From: Rickettsiales bacterium
Lineage (GTDB): Bacteria > Pseudomonadota > Alphaproteobacteria > Methylaequorales > Methylaequoraceae
Length of the DNA: 42,674 nt
Reading direction: 5' to 3'
Assembly: GCA_002691145.1 (NCBI GenBank)
Contig: NZHE01000014.1
Location: 209,830 to 252,503 of the forward strand
The translations under genes and the position numbers were made by a program. Every line of letters begins with the position of its first letter. Within the stretch, counting starts at the first letter, position 1. Below, piece after piece: positions 1-9,450 of this stretch. Under the pieces are notes generated by a model. It was not told the origin of the DNA, searched no databases, and saw nothing but the letters and a program-made list of their open reading frames with translations.

Positions 1-2
1 AA

Positions 3-965
3 AATAATGCTCCTTCCCTTGTAAACACATTCGAAGCAAGTATCTTTTGGTTAAGCGATAAAATGTTAAATTTAGAGAAAAAGTATACAATCATGCTTGG
101 AACTTCAACGAGTAGGGTTGAATTTAAAAAAATTCAATGGATATTAGATACTGATACGCTTTTAAAAAAAAAAACAAATGTTGTGCGAAAAAATGATGTA
201 TCGGAGGTAATCATTAATTCAAGTAGTCTAATTTCAGCAGATAATTTTTGTGAAAATGAGAATTTAGGTAGATTTAAGATACTAGACGGTTATGAAACCG
301 TAGGAGGTGGAATTTTAAATTTATCAAACTTCCCTAATCAAAGAAAATTCTTAGAAAAAAAAAATAAAAAAATAATACCATTCGATTTTTCAGTAACTGA
401 GGTAGATCGTACCTTAAAACTAAATCATAGATCAGGTATAATTTGGCTTACAGGTTTATCTGGTTCAGGAAAAAGTACTATAGCAAGCGAGGTTCAGAAA
501 AGGCTATTTATAAAGGGTTGCAATGTATTTGTTTTAGATGGTTATAATCTGAGGAATGGATTAAACAAAGACTTAGACTTTAGCCCTGGAGATAGGATGG
601 AGAATATAAGAAGAACGTCAGAGGTAGCATCTTTATTCTCTTCAGCAGGTTTTATAGTAATTGCATCTCTCATTTCCCCTTATAAAAGTGAAAGGCAGAA
701 AGCTAGATCAATCCGCCCTGAAATATTTAAAGAGATTTTTATTAAAGCCTCTGTTAAAGAATGTATTAATAGAGATACTAAAGGTTTGTACGCACTGGCA
801 AGGCAAGGAAAAATAAAAAACTTTACAGGGATAGATGCTCCTTATGAGGAACCAGAAAATCCAGATCTAATTTTAGATACTGAAAAGTGTTCAATTATTG
901 AAACAGCAGATAAGTTGGAAAATTTTATAAAAGAAGAATTTATTATAACAAAAAAAAGTAGTTGA
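3..965 (+). CDS. cysNC: CysN/CysC bifunctional sulfate adenylyltransferase subunit / APS kinase, 5' partial
   Basis: The reading frame is open to the left edge, so only the end of the CysN part is present, followed by a full adenylylsulfate kinase (CysC) domain. The first visible residues resemble the last beta-barrel domain of the EF-Tu-like CysN GTPase (EASIFWLSD). The kinase P-loop GLSGSGKST lies at about 453-479, followed by the conserved region around DGYNLRNGLNKDL, the ENIRR stretch, ISPY, and the GIDAPYEEPENPD tail. Known role of the family: sulfate is activated to APS by CysN with CysD, then CysC phosphorylates it to PAPS for sulfate assimilation. One oddity is that the usual DGDN motif reads DGYN here. 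An in-frame ATG at 63 is internal to the CysN domain and is not a credible start. The stop codon overlaps the groES promoter. The CysN/CysC fusion is recognised with good confidence. Confidence 0.92.
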   Translation, partial: NNAPSLVNTFEASIFWLSDKMLNLEKKYTIMLGTSTSRVEFKKIQWILDTDTLLKKKTNVVRKNDVSEVIINSSSLISADNFCENENLGRFKILDGYETVGGGILNLSNFPNQRKFLEKKNKKIIPFDFSVTEVDRTLKLNHRSGIIWLTGLSGSGKSTIASEVQKRLFIKGCNVFVLDGYNLRNGLNKDLDFSPGDRMENIRRTSEVASLFSSAGFIVIASLISPYKSERQKARSIRPEIFKEIFIKASVKECINRDTKGLYALARQGKIKNFTGIDAPYEEPENPDLILDTEKCSIIETADKLENFIKEEFIITKKSS

Positions 966-990
966 CATTGATTTATCTTCGCTTTATTTT
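962..990 (+). promoter_or_regulatory. Vegetative-type promoter of groESL
   Basis: A TTGACA -35 box at 962-967 is followed by a 17-base spacer and a TATTTT -10 box at 985-990. The -35 box overlaps the cysNC stop codon, and the -10 box runs into the CIRCE operator. The predicted transcription start is near 997, about 70 bases before groES. Confidence 0.75.
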
Positions 991-1015
991 AGCACTCATC
1001 ATAATCAAGTGCTAA
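989..1015 (+). promoter_or_regulatory. CIRCE operator (HrcA binding site) upstream of groES
   Basis: The sequence reads TTAGCACTC, nine bases, then AAGTGCTAA. This matches the CIRCE consensus TTAGCACTC-N9-GAGTGCTAA with one mismatch. HrcA is known to bind CIRCE and repress chaperonin genes until heat stress. The site overlaps the -10 box and predicted start, as expected for a repressor. hrcA is not in the window. Confidence 0.93.
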
Positions 1016-1067
1016 CAAGGCTTGCTAATATTAACATGAATTGTCTAAATTAAAAAGGAGATTCTAC

Positions 1068-1355
1068 ATGAAATTCAAACCGTTACATGATCGAGTTGTA
1101 GTAAAACGAATTGAGAGTGACCAAAAAACATCTGGAGGAATAATTATTCCAGATACAGCAAAAGAAAAACCAAGTGAAGGTGAAATTCTGTCAGTTGGGC
1201 CTGGAGAAGTTGGAGAAGACGGAAAGGTCAAACCTATGGGTGTCAAAACTGGTGATAAAGTTTTATTTGGAAAATGGTCTGGTACCGAAGTTAAATTAGA
1301 TGGACAAGATCTACTAATAATGAAGGAATCAGATATTATGGGAATCATAGAATAA
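1068..1355 (+). CDS. groES: Co-chaperonin GroES
   Basis: A 95-residue GroES (Hsp10), the lid of the GroEL folding chamber in the cytoplasm. It starts with the family-typical [14 protein letters not shown], contains the mobile loop around [16 protein letters not shown], and ends with the usual SDIMGIIE. The start at 1068 is chosen because it has an AAGGAG ribosome-binding site at 1055-1060 and matches the family N-terminus. An in-frame TTG at 1041 would add nine unconserved residues. groEL follows after 18 bases with its own ribosome-binding site, so the two form an operon under the CIRCE promoter. Length and sequence are entirely ordinary for the family. Confidence 0.98.
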   Translation: MKFKPLHDRVVVKRIESDQKTSGGIIIPDTAKEKPSEGEILSVGPGEVGEDGKVKPMGVKTGDKVLFGKWSGTEVKLDGQDLLIMKESDIMGIIE

Positions 1356-3050
<1,695 letters not shown>

Positions 3051-3074
3051 CGCAAGCCAAAATTTATTAAAAAT

Positions 3075-3100
3075 TCGAACCCCTAAAATTAGGGGTTCGA
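3075..3100 (-). terminator. Rho-independent terminator between groEL and the cysI operon
   Basis: A perfect 12-base inverted repeat (TCGAACCCCTAA and its complement at 3089-3100) with a very short loop. Read leftward it begins just after the DUF934 stop codon and is followed by a run of five T's, which is the classical terminator form for the leftward operon. On the groEL side no T run follows, so it may act less well or only as an mRNA end-protecting hairpin for groESL. Confidence 0.85.
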
Positions 3101-3101
3101 C

Positions 3102-3557
3102 CTAATCAAAGTTAGTTTGTTGATAATGCGAGGTAATAGAGTATTTTATTACCTTTTCCCATGTTTTTTTTTCGCTTGTGTTTATTTCGAAACTGCTAAA
3201 ACCGCACCTTATCATAAAATGATATTGATCTGGAAGAACATGGCCCGTAGCCCTTATATCTTTTTTAAATTTATAATCTTCTCTCAGCTTTCTTGCAAGA
3301 GTAAAGCCTCTTCCATTTTTAAATGTATCAAATTTTATTTTGATTAAGTCAAATAATTTATAATTTAGATTTAATTCTTCTAACGAAAGTTCCGCATTAA
3401 TTATTATACCAATATATTTTTTTGAGGAAATGATTCTGTTCTTGTGTTCTTTCCAAAAATCTAAGTCGAAACATATATTTTTAAGATTTTCAAACTCCAT
3501 GATATTATCAATTTTTTTAAATTGAATTTTGTGTTTATTTTTACCAATTATTGTCAT
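3102..3557 (-). CDS. DUF934 family protein, sulfite-reduction associated
   Basis: A 151-residue protein of the DUF934 family. It is recognised by the conserved block GRGFTLARKLRE near the middle, followed by TGHVLPDQYHFMIRCGFSSFE. Family members are nearly always encoded beside an assimilatory sulfite/nitrite reductase and have been annotated as probably involved in sulfite reduction, but no reaction is firmly established. Its start overlaps the end of cysI by 17 bases, so it is translationally coupled and last in the DUF2849-cysI-DUF934 operon. The N-terminal half is lysine-rich and poorly conserved. A strong terminator hairpin follows two bases after the stop. Confidence 0.85.
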   Translation of the reverse strand: MTIIGKNKHKIQFKKIDNIMEFENLKNICFDLDFWKEHKNRIISSKKYIGIIINAELSLEELNLNYKLFDLIKIKFDTFKNGRGFTLARKLREDYKFKKDIRATGHVLPDQYHFMIRCGFSSFEINTSEKKTWEKVIKYSITSHYQQTNFD

Positions 3558-5187
3558 AAAGAGCTTTTTTAAAGGGATGAATACTTATTCTATTGAGTGT
3601 TTTAAGAAAACTTTCACTTTTATCTATTCTATTTTTTAAATAAACATCAATTATTATTTTTATTGCTGGGATAATTTTATCTGAAGAAAATGAGGGGCCT
3701 ACAATTTTTCCTATTGATGAGTTTTCTTTTGCAGAGCCACCTAAAGTTATTTGATAATATTCTTCTCCATTCCTATCAAGTCCTAAAATTCCTATATTCC
3801 CGACATGATGATGTCCGCAAGCGTTAATACAACCAGAAATTTTAATTTTCATTTCTCCGATAAGATCTTGTATTTTGAAATCATCAAAAAATTTTGAAAT
3901 TTTTTGAGAAATTGGTATTGATCTAGCAGTTGCAAGTGCACAATAATCCATACCTGGACAACAAATTATATCTGTAATGCTTCCAATGTTTGAGGTCGCA
4001 AGATTACATTCTTTGAGTTTATCCCAAAGTTCGAAAAGTTTTTCATTTTTTACGTGAGGCAATATTAAGTTTTGCTCGTGCGAAACCCTTATCTCTCCAT
4101 ATGAATACTTTTCAGATAGTTTAGATAAATTTTTCATCTGTAGATATGTCATATCTCCAGGCGGTTTTCCCTTAGATTTAAGAGAAATATGTACAATTCT
4201 AAAGCCTCTAATTTTATGCTTAAGTGTATTTTTCTCATACCATTTTGAAAATTCAGAGTTATGCAAATTTTTTACTTTTGAATTAAGACTTTTTACCAAT
4301 TTAGGAAGTTTGAAAAATTTTTTTATCTCACCGATTTCATTTTTATTCAAAATAAAATAGTTTTTTTTTATCTTTTTCCATTCTCGATCTACAGCTTTTC
4401 TAAATTTTTCAATTCCCATTTCATTAACTAAAATTTTTATTCTTGCTTTATAAATATTATCTCTTCTTCCGAGTTCGTTATAAACTCTCAAAATTGATTC
4501 CAAGTATGAAAGAATATATTTTTTATCGATAAATTTATTTATTTTTTTGGCGATGACTGGGGTTCGTCCTTGACCACCTCCAACAAAAACTTCAAATCCA
4601 ATATTTTTATTATATTTAATTAACCTAAGTCCGATGTCATGTAATTCTATTGCTGCTCTATCATTTTTTGAGCCAGTAACAGCTATTTTAAATTTCCTAG
4701 GCAAAAAGGAAAATTCAGGATGAAACGTCGACCATTTTCTTATAATTTCACACCAGGGTCTTGGATCTTCAACTTCTTCTAAATTTATTCCTGCAAGATG
4801 ATCAGAGGAAATATTTCTTATACAATTTCCAGATGTTTGAATTGCATGCATTTCTACTTTCGAAAGCTCATCTAAGATTTTTGGTATGTCAATTAGTTTA
4901 GGCCAATTTATTTGAATATTTTGTCGCGTTGTAAAATGTCCATAACCTCTATCAAACTTTTTTGTTATATTGGCAAGACTTCGTAGTTGAAAACTTGATA
5001 ATTCTCCATAAGGAATGGCAATTCGAAGCATGTAGGCGTGAAGCTGAAGATAAACACCATTCATTAATCTTAAGGGTTTAAATTCTTCCTCTGAGAGTTT
5101 TCCATTCAATCTTCTGGATACTTGTTCTTTGAATTGTTCAACTCTATCAGCTACAATCTTTTTATCTGTTTCATTATATTTATACAT
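3541..5187 (-). CDS. cysI: Assimilatory sulfite reductase hemoprotein (nitrite/sulfite reductase family)
   Basis: A 548-residue siroheme and [4Fe-4S] reductase. The cluster/siroheme cysteines are visible as C410-x5-C416 (CPGMDYC) and C453-x3-C457 (CINACGHHHVGN). The substrate-side motif GYGHFTTRQNIQINWP lies near residue 81, and the two ferredoxin-like half-domains typical of the family are present. It would reduce sulfite to sulfide for cysteine synthesis. A nitrite reductase of the same family is the main alternative, but the DUF2849 and DUF934 neighbours and the nearby cysNC favour sulfite. It overlaps DUF2849 by 8 bases and DUF934 by 17 bases. No flavoprotein subunit is seen, so the electron donor is probably ferredoxin or a separately encoded protein. 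Confidence 0.93.
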   Translation of the reverse strand: MYKYNETDKKIVADRVEQFKEQVSRRLNGKLSEEEFKPLRLMNGVYLQLHAYMLRIAIPYGELSSFQLRSLANITKKFDRGYGHFTTRQNIQINWPKLIDIPKILDELSKVEMHAIQTSGNCIRNISSDHLAGINLEEVEDPRPWCEIIRKWSTFHPEFSFLPRKFKIAVTGSKNDRAAIELHDIGLRLIKYNKNIGFEVFVGGGQGRTPVIAKKINKFIDKKYILSYLESILRVYNELGRRDNIYKARIKILVNEMGIEKFRKAVDREWKKIKKNYFILNKNEIGEIKKFFKLPKLVKSLNSKVKNLHNSEFSKWYEKNTLKHKIRGFRIVHISLKSKGKPPGDMTYLQMKNLSKLSEKYSYGEIRVSHEQNLILPHVKNEKLFELWDKLKECNLATSNIGSITDIICCPGMDYCALATARSIPISQKISKFFDDFKIQDLIGEMKIKISGCINACGHHHVGNIGILGLDRNGEEYYQITLGGSAKENSSIGKIVGPSFSSDKIIPAIKIIIDVYLKNRIDKSESFLKTLNRISIHPFKKALYDNNW

Positions 5188-5470
5188 TTAATCTGCTTAA
5201 AATATTTTCTTTTTCTAATCTGATTTTCTCTCTTAATTTTAAAATATTACCATTTTTATCAATTTCAATTAAATAAGGCCCGATTATATTTTTTGATGAT
5301 TTGTCGAGTTCGATAAAATTTTCAAACTTTTTAATTGAGGCTTTGAATATTTTTGATGCTTTTTTAGCATCAGCCTGCCATCCAATTTTTTTTGAAAAAT
5401 AAACTGTTCTCCCTGTTTCAAGATCATTCGCAGAATATAAAAATATTTCTCCTTTTAAAACTTTTCCCAT
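5180..5470 (-). CDS. DUF2849 family protein
   Basis: A 96-residue protein of the DUF2849 family, first gene of the leftward sulfite reductase operon. The N-terminal pattern (KGEIFLYSANDLETGRTVYF), then a W near residue 31, matches the family as found in alphaproteobacteria directly before cysI. Its biochemical role is unknown. The constant pairing with sulfite reductase suggests a role in delivery, assembly or regulation in sulfite reduction. The start ATG at 5470 is the first in frame. A possible leftward promoter lies just upstream. Confidence 0.8.
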   Translation of the reverse strand: MGKVLKGEIFLYSANDLETGRTVYFSKKIGWQADAKKASKIFKASIKKFENFIELDKSSKNIIGPYLIEIDKNGNILKLREKIRLEKENILSRLNV

Positions 5471-5498
5471 AATAATTTTATATAAAAATTTGTCCTTT

Positions 5499-5526
5499 AA
5501 TATACTATAAAATATTGTTATTACAA
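5499..5526 (-). promoter_or_regulatory. Possible promoter of the DUF2849-cysI-DUF934 operon
   Basis: Read leftward, TTGTAA at 5521-5526 is followed by a 16-base spacer and TATATT at 5499-5504, about 30 bases before the DUF2849 start. The region is very AT-rich, so chance matches are likely. The whole 134-base gap (5471-5604) also has to hold the rightward promoter of lysS, which I could not pin down. Confidence 0.4.
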
Positions 5527-5604
5527 TAATTTATACAAATAAAATATGTAATTTATTTTTTTAAATTAAATTGTTATCAATTCTTAAATTTAATTTTCTA
5601 ACAA

Positions 5605-7173
5605 ATGAATAAATTAAAAATTAACAATAGTACAATTTGGCCCTTTGCTGAGGCAGAAAAGCTGGAGAAAAGATTTAAAGATTTTGAGATTAGCAAAGAA
5701 TTTTGTATTTTTCAAACTGGATATGGACCGTCAGGTTTGCCACATATAGGAACATTTGCAGAGGTTTTAAGAACAAGCATGGTCATAAAGGCCTTTAAAG
5801 AAATATCTGATATGAAAACGAAGTTATACGTTTTTTCAGATGATTTGGATGGACTTAGAAAAGTCCCAGAAAACATTCCAAATAAAGGCTTAGTAGAAAA
5901 AAATCTTTTTAAATCTCTCTCCTCAATCCCAGATCCTTTTGAGAAGTATGATAGTTTTGCTGAACATAATAACTCAAAACTAGTTGAATTTTTAAATAGG
6001 TTTGATTTTGATTTTGAATTTAAATCAGCAACTAGTTTATATAAATCAGGAAAATTTAATGACGGATTAACAAAAATTCTAGAAAATTATGAAAAGATAA
6101 ATAATGTAATATTACCAACATTAGGGAAAGAAAGAAGACAAACTTATTCTCCATTTCTCCCCATATGTCCAGAGACAAAGCACGTTTTACAAGTAAAAAT
6201 TATTGAAACAGATTTAAAAAATAAAAAAATCTTATACTTTAATCCGTTTCTAAAATCCGAAATTGAAACTTCTATTTTGGACGGGAATTGCAAATTGCAG
6301 TGGAAAGTAGACTGGGCGATGAGATGGAGTGAACTAAATGTAGATTATGAAATGAACGGAAAAGATCTTATAGAATCTTTTCAACTTTCGAGTAAAATAA
6401 ATAAAATTATCGGAGGAAGACCACCTAATAATTTTACTTATGAGCTTTTTTTGGATCATAACGGTGAAAAAATCTCTAAATCCATTGGAAATGGGATCTC
6501 AGTTGATGAATGGTTAAACTTTGCACCCAGAGAGAGTTTAGAATTATTTATGTTTCAATCTCCGAGAAAAGCTAAAAGACTATTTTTTGACGTGATTCCT
6601 AAAGTCACAGATGAATTCATTAAATTCAAAAATGATTTCTTTCTAAATAACGAAAATAACAAATTAGAGAATCCTGTTTGGTTTATTAATCAAAAATCGG
6701 ACGTTGTAATCCCAAATAATCTAACTTTTAATATGATATTAAATTTAGCAAGTGTATGTCGCGCAGAAAATACTAAAATACTATGGGGATTTATTGAAAA
6801 CTATTATCCCAAAATTAATAGCGATGAGCAAATATTTTTGAACGAATTACTAGAATATGGTGTAAATTATTATCAAAAATTCATTGAGCCTAATAAAAGT
6901 TATAGAATGCCAAATGATAAGGAGAGAGTTGGATTTTTAAATTTGATTGAAATGTTGAAAAAATTAGAAGGAAATGAAAAAGGTGAAGAAATTCAGAAGA
7001 AAATATATGAGATTGGAAAACAACTTGATTTTGAAAATTTAAGAGATTGGTTTGTAGCTTTTTATGAAGTAATTTTAGGTCAAAGAGAAGGACCAAGGTT
7101 AGGTTCTTTCATAAAGTTATACGGAATCTCAAAAACAATTAAATTAATTGAAGAAAAAATTGAAATTATATGA
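5605..7173 (+). CDS. lysS: Lysyl-tRNA synthetase, class I
   Basis: A 522-residue class I lysine-tRNA ligase, the archaeal/alphaproteobacterial type unrelated to the class II LysRS of E. coli. The ATP-binding HIGH-type motif appears as SGLPHIGT near residue 44, and the KMSKS-type loop as KISKSIG near residue 295, both class I signatures. It charges tRNA(Lys) in the cytoplasm. The start at 5605 gives the expected family N-terminus. No clear Shine-Dalgarno sequence precedes it, which is common for first genes in AT-rich genomes. The stop overlaps the start of the DUF952 gene (ATGA), so it heads an operon continuing through pyrD and the HAD gene. Confidence 0.95.
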   Translation: MNKLKINNSTIWPFAEAEKLEKRFKDFEISKEFCIFQTGYGPSGLPHIGTFAEVLRTSMVIKAFKEISDMKTKLYVFSDDLDGLRKVPENIPNKGLVEKNLFKSLSSIPDPFEKYDSFAEHNNSKLVEFLNRFDFDFEFKSATSLYKSGKFNDGLTKILENYEKINNVILPTLGKERRQTYSPFLPICPETKHVLQVKIIETDLKNKKILYFNPFLKSEIETSILDGNCKLQWKVDWAMRWSELNVDYEMNGKDLIESFQLSSKINKIIGGRPPNNFTYELFLDHNGEKISKSIGNGISVDEWLNFAPRESLELFMFQSPRKAKRLFFDVIPKVTDEFIKFKNDFFLNNENNKLENPVWFINQKSDVVIPNNLTFNMILNLASVCRAENTKILWGFIENYYPKINSDEQIFLNELLEYGVNYYQKFIEPNKSYRMPNDKERVGFLNLIEMLKKLEGNEKGEEIQKKIYEIGKQLDFENLRDWFVAFYEVILGQREGPRLGSFIKLYGISKTIKLIEEKIEII

Positions 7174-7514
7174 AAAAATATGTATTCAAAATTTTAACTT
7201 TAAATGAATGGAAACAGTTTAAAGAAAATAAAATTTTTAAAGGTAGTAAACTAGATTTAATATCTGGTTTTATTCATTTATCATCAAAAGAACAATTAGA
7301 AGAAACTCTAAATATTCACTATTTGAATGAAAATAATTTAGTAATTGTCAAGCTAATGGCATATTTTTTAAAAAAAAACCTTAAATGGGAGAGATCAAGA
7401 AATAACCAATTATTCCCGCACTTATTTGATGTGTTGAATTTTAGGTATGTATCAAACTTTTTATTTTTAAATATGCACAAATTTAGGAATTATTCTTATT
7501 TGGACATATCATGA
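7170..7514 (+). CDS. DUF952 family protein
   Basis: A 114-residue protein of the DUF952 family. It shows the conserved pattern of an N-terminal KILTLNEWKQF, then GSKLDLISGFIHLSS near residue 25, and a C-terminal WERSRNNQLFPHLF. The family is small and uncharacterised. Alphaproteobacterial members are often found directly before pyrD, as here. ATGA overlaps link it to lysS upstream and pyrD downstream, so it is co-translated in this operon. No membrane segment or signal peptide is seen. Function unknown. Confidence 0.82.
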   Translation: MKKYVFKILTLNEWKQFKENKIFKGSKLDLISGFIHLSSKEQLEETLNIHYLNENNLVIVKLMAYFLKKNLKWERSRNNQLFPHLFDVLNFRYVSNFLFLNMHKFRNYSYLDIS

Positions 7515-8572
7515 GATTTGAATATCTTTCAAAACTTACCAATTTTATATCTCCTGAGTTATTACATAAATTTTTTATTTTTTTATTAAGAACTAAATTA
7601 ATTAAAAATTCAATAAATAGTTCAAGATTAAAAATTAATCTTTGGGATATTGAGTTTCAAAACCCTCTGGGATTAGCGGCAGGATTTGATAAGAATGCAG
7701 AAGTAATTAAAGGTTGCTTAGATCTTGGTTTCGGATTTGTAGAAGTTGGCACTGTTACTCCTAAGCCTCAAATTGGAAATAATAAACCGAGAATTTTTAA
7801 GATACCTGAATTTCAGGCAGTGATTCAAAGATTAGGTTTTAACAATTTAGGAGTTAAAAATTTTACACAAAATATTAAGAATTATAGAAATTTTAATGAG
7901 CCCGGAATTGTAGGTTCAAATATAGGTAAAAATAAAAGTACTATTAGCGAGGTTGAAGATTATTTAAGTTTATTAGACGACTGCATACATCTATCAGATT
8001 ACATAGTCATTAATGTATCATCACCCAATACACCAGGTTTAAGAAATCTTCAAAAAAAAGAAAATATAACAAAAATTTTAAAAAATATTAATTTAAGAAA
8101 AACAAAAAGTGTCCCTATACTTTTGAAAATTTCTCCTGACATTGAAGAAAATGATCTAGAATATATTTGTGAAATAGCTCTTAAAAAAAAATGGCTCGAT
8201 GGTTTAATTGTTTCAAATACAACCATTTTAAGGGATATGTTAAAAAAAAAACCAATCAAAAATTCATGGAAAATTGAAGAAGAGGGCGGTCTATCAGGTC
8301 CTCCTCTTTTTCAAAAATCAACTGAAATTTTAAAAAAAACATTTTTTTTAACAAAAGGAAAAGTTCCAATAATTGGTGTGGGTGGTATTTCTAATAGTGA
8401 GGAAGCATTTGAAAAAATATTATCTGGAGCAAGCTTAATTCAAATTTATACCTCTATGATTTATAATGGTCCAAATATAGTTATAAAGATTTTAAATGGG
8501 CTTGATAAAAAGTTAAAGAAAAATGGTTTTAAAAATATCAGTGAAGCTATAGGACAGAAAGTAAAGTTGTAA
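7511..8572 (+). CDS. pyrD: Dihydroorotate dehydrogenase (quinone), class 2
   Basis: A 353-residue FMN enzyme that oxidises dihydroorotate to orotate in pyrimidine synthesis and passes electrons to membrane quinone. Class 2 is indicated by the N-terminal amphipathic helices (about residues 1-40) before the barrel, then NPLGLAAGFDKNAE, GFVEVGTVTPKPQ, the catalytic-serine region NVSSPNTPGLR, and the phosphate-binding GVGGISN and GASLIQIYT motifs near the end. It starts inside an ATGA overlap with DUF952 and its stop overlaps the next start by one base. Several A runs of up to ten bases sit in the gene without breaking the frame. Confidence 0.97.
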   Translation: MRFEYLSKLTNFISPELLHKFFIFLLRTKLIKNSINSSRLKINLWDIEFQNPLGLAAGFDKNAEVIKGCLDLGFGFVEVGTVTPKPQIGNNKPRIFKIPEFQAVIQRLGFNNLGVKNFTQNIKNYRNFNEPGIVGSNIGKNKSTISEVEDYLSLLDDCIHLSDYIVINVSSPNTPGLRNLQKKENITKILKNINLRKTKSVPILLKISPDIEENDLEYICEIALKKKWLDGLIVSNTTILRDMLKKKPIKNSWKIEEEGGLSGPPLFQKSTEILKKTFFLTKGKVPIIGVGGISNSEEAFEKILSGASLIQIYTSMIYNGPNIVIKILNGLDKKLKKNGFKNISEAIGQKVKL

Positions 8573-9435
8573 TGAAAAAAAAAATAAAAATATTGCAAAA
8601 TTTTTCTCAAATTATTGAAAATTACAGTTCTTTTTTGATTGATTTATGGGGTGTAATTCATAATGGAGTGAATATTTTTCCTGGAGTTAATAATGTTTTA
8701 AAAAAAATAAAAGAAATTAACAAAGAGGTAATATTTGTAACCAATGCTCCAAGAAGAATTGATGTGATTAAGCAACAATTATTTGATTTTGGCTTAGATG
8801 ATGATTTATATAATCACGTAATGTCTTCAGGAGAATTGACCTGGCTAAATATAAATAGAAAAATTAAAAAGGAAAAAAGATGTCTAAGTTGCTATCACAT
8901 CGGTCCGGATAGAGATAATCATCTTATGAAAAATCTGAAATTAAGTTTAGTCAATGACGTTTCTAAGGCAGATTTTATATTAAACACAGGACCTTGGGGC
9001 GATAATGATATACTTGAAAACTATAAAAATATTTTAAACAATGGAGTTAAATACGATTTAGATATGATATGTTCAAATCCGGACAAAAGAGTAATTAGAG
9101 GTAATGATTTTATGATTTGTGCTGGATTATTAGCTGAATATTATGAGAGCATTAAAGGAAAAGTTGTATACTTTGGGAAACCTTATAACGAAATTTATGA
9201 AGAATGTTTTAAAAAATTAAAACAAAAAGAAAAAAAAGAGATCTTAATTATAGGAGATTCTATGGAAAATGACATTAAAGGTGCTAATAATATGAACATT
9301 GAAAGTTTGTTAATAACGTCAGGAGTTCATAGAGAAGTAAATATTAATAACAATATTGATATTGATAAATTAAATGATTTAATGATGGAAAATAATGTTT
9401 GTCCTACATATGTTATAAAGGAGTTGATTTTATAA
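8572..9435 (+). CDS. HAD-superfamily class IIA hydrolase (TIGR01459-like)
   Basis: A 287-residue haloacid-dehalogenase-fold protein. Motif I reads LIDLWGVIHNG, with the nucleophile Asp kept but the usual second Asp replaced by Trp; this is typical of the alphaproteobacterial TIGR01459 group rather than a local defect. Motif II is FVTNAPRR near residue 56. The C-terminal motifs are GKPYNEIYEE and the acidic GDSMENDIKGANN near residue 222. NagD-like relatives are phosphatases of unknown or broad substrate. The start overlaps the pyrD stop by one base, so it is part of the same operon. The physiological substrate cannot be told from the sequence. Confidence 0.85.
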   Translation: MKKKIKILQNFSQIIENYSSFLIDLWGVIHNGVNIFPGVNNVLKKIKEINKEVIFVTNAPRRIDVIKQQLFDFGLDDDLYNHVMSSGELTWLNINRKIKKEKRCLSCYHIGPDRDNHLMKNLKLSLVNDVSKADFILNTGPWGDNDILENYKNILNNGVKYDLDMICSNPDKRVIRGNDFMICAGLLAEYYESIKGKVVYFGKPYNEIYEECFKKLKQKEKKEILIIGDSMENDIKGANNMNIESLLITSGVHREVNINNNIDIDKLNDLMMENNVCPTYVIKELIL

Positions 9436-9450
9436 ATTAAAGGAAATGAT

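Noticed and set aside
1041-1067. TTG start extending GroES by nine residues
   Set aside because: The ATG at 1068 has a good AAGGAG site and matches the family N-terminus.
5511-5526. ATTGT-TATT-ACAAT palindrome in the lysS/DUF2849 gap as a sulfur regulator site
   Set aside because: Five-base A/T-rich arms; no second copy near cysNC was noticed.
8572-9435. HAD protein with missing second Asp as a dead enzyme
   Set aside because: Trp at that position (DLWGV) is a normal feature of this alphaproteobacterial HAD group, so it is not evidence of inactivation.
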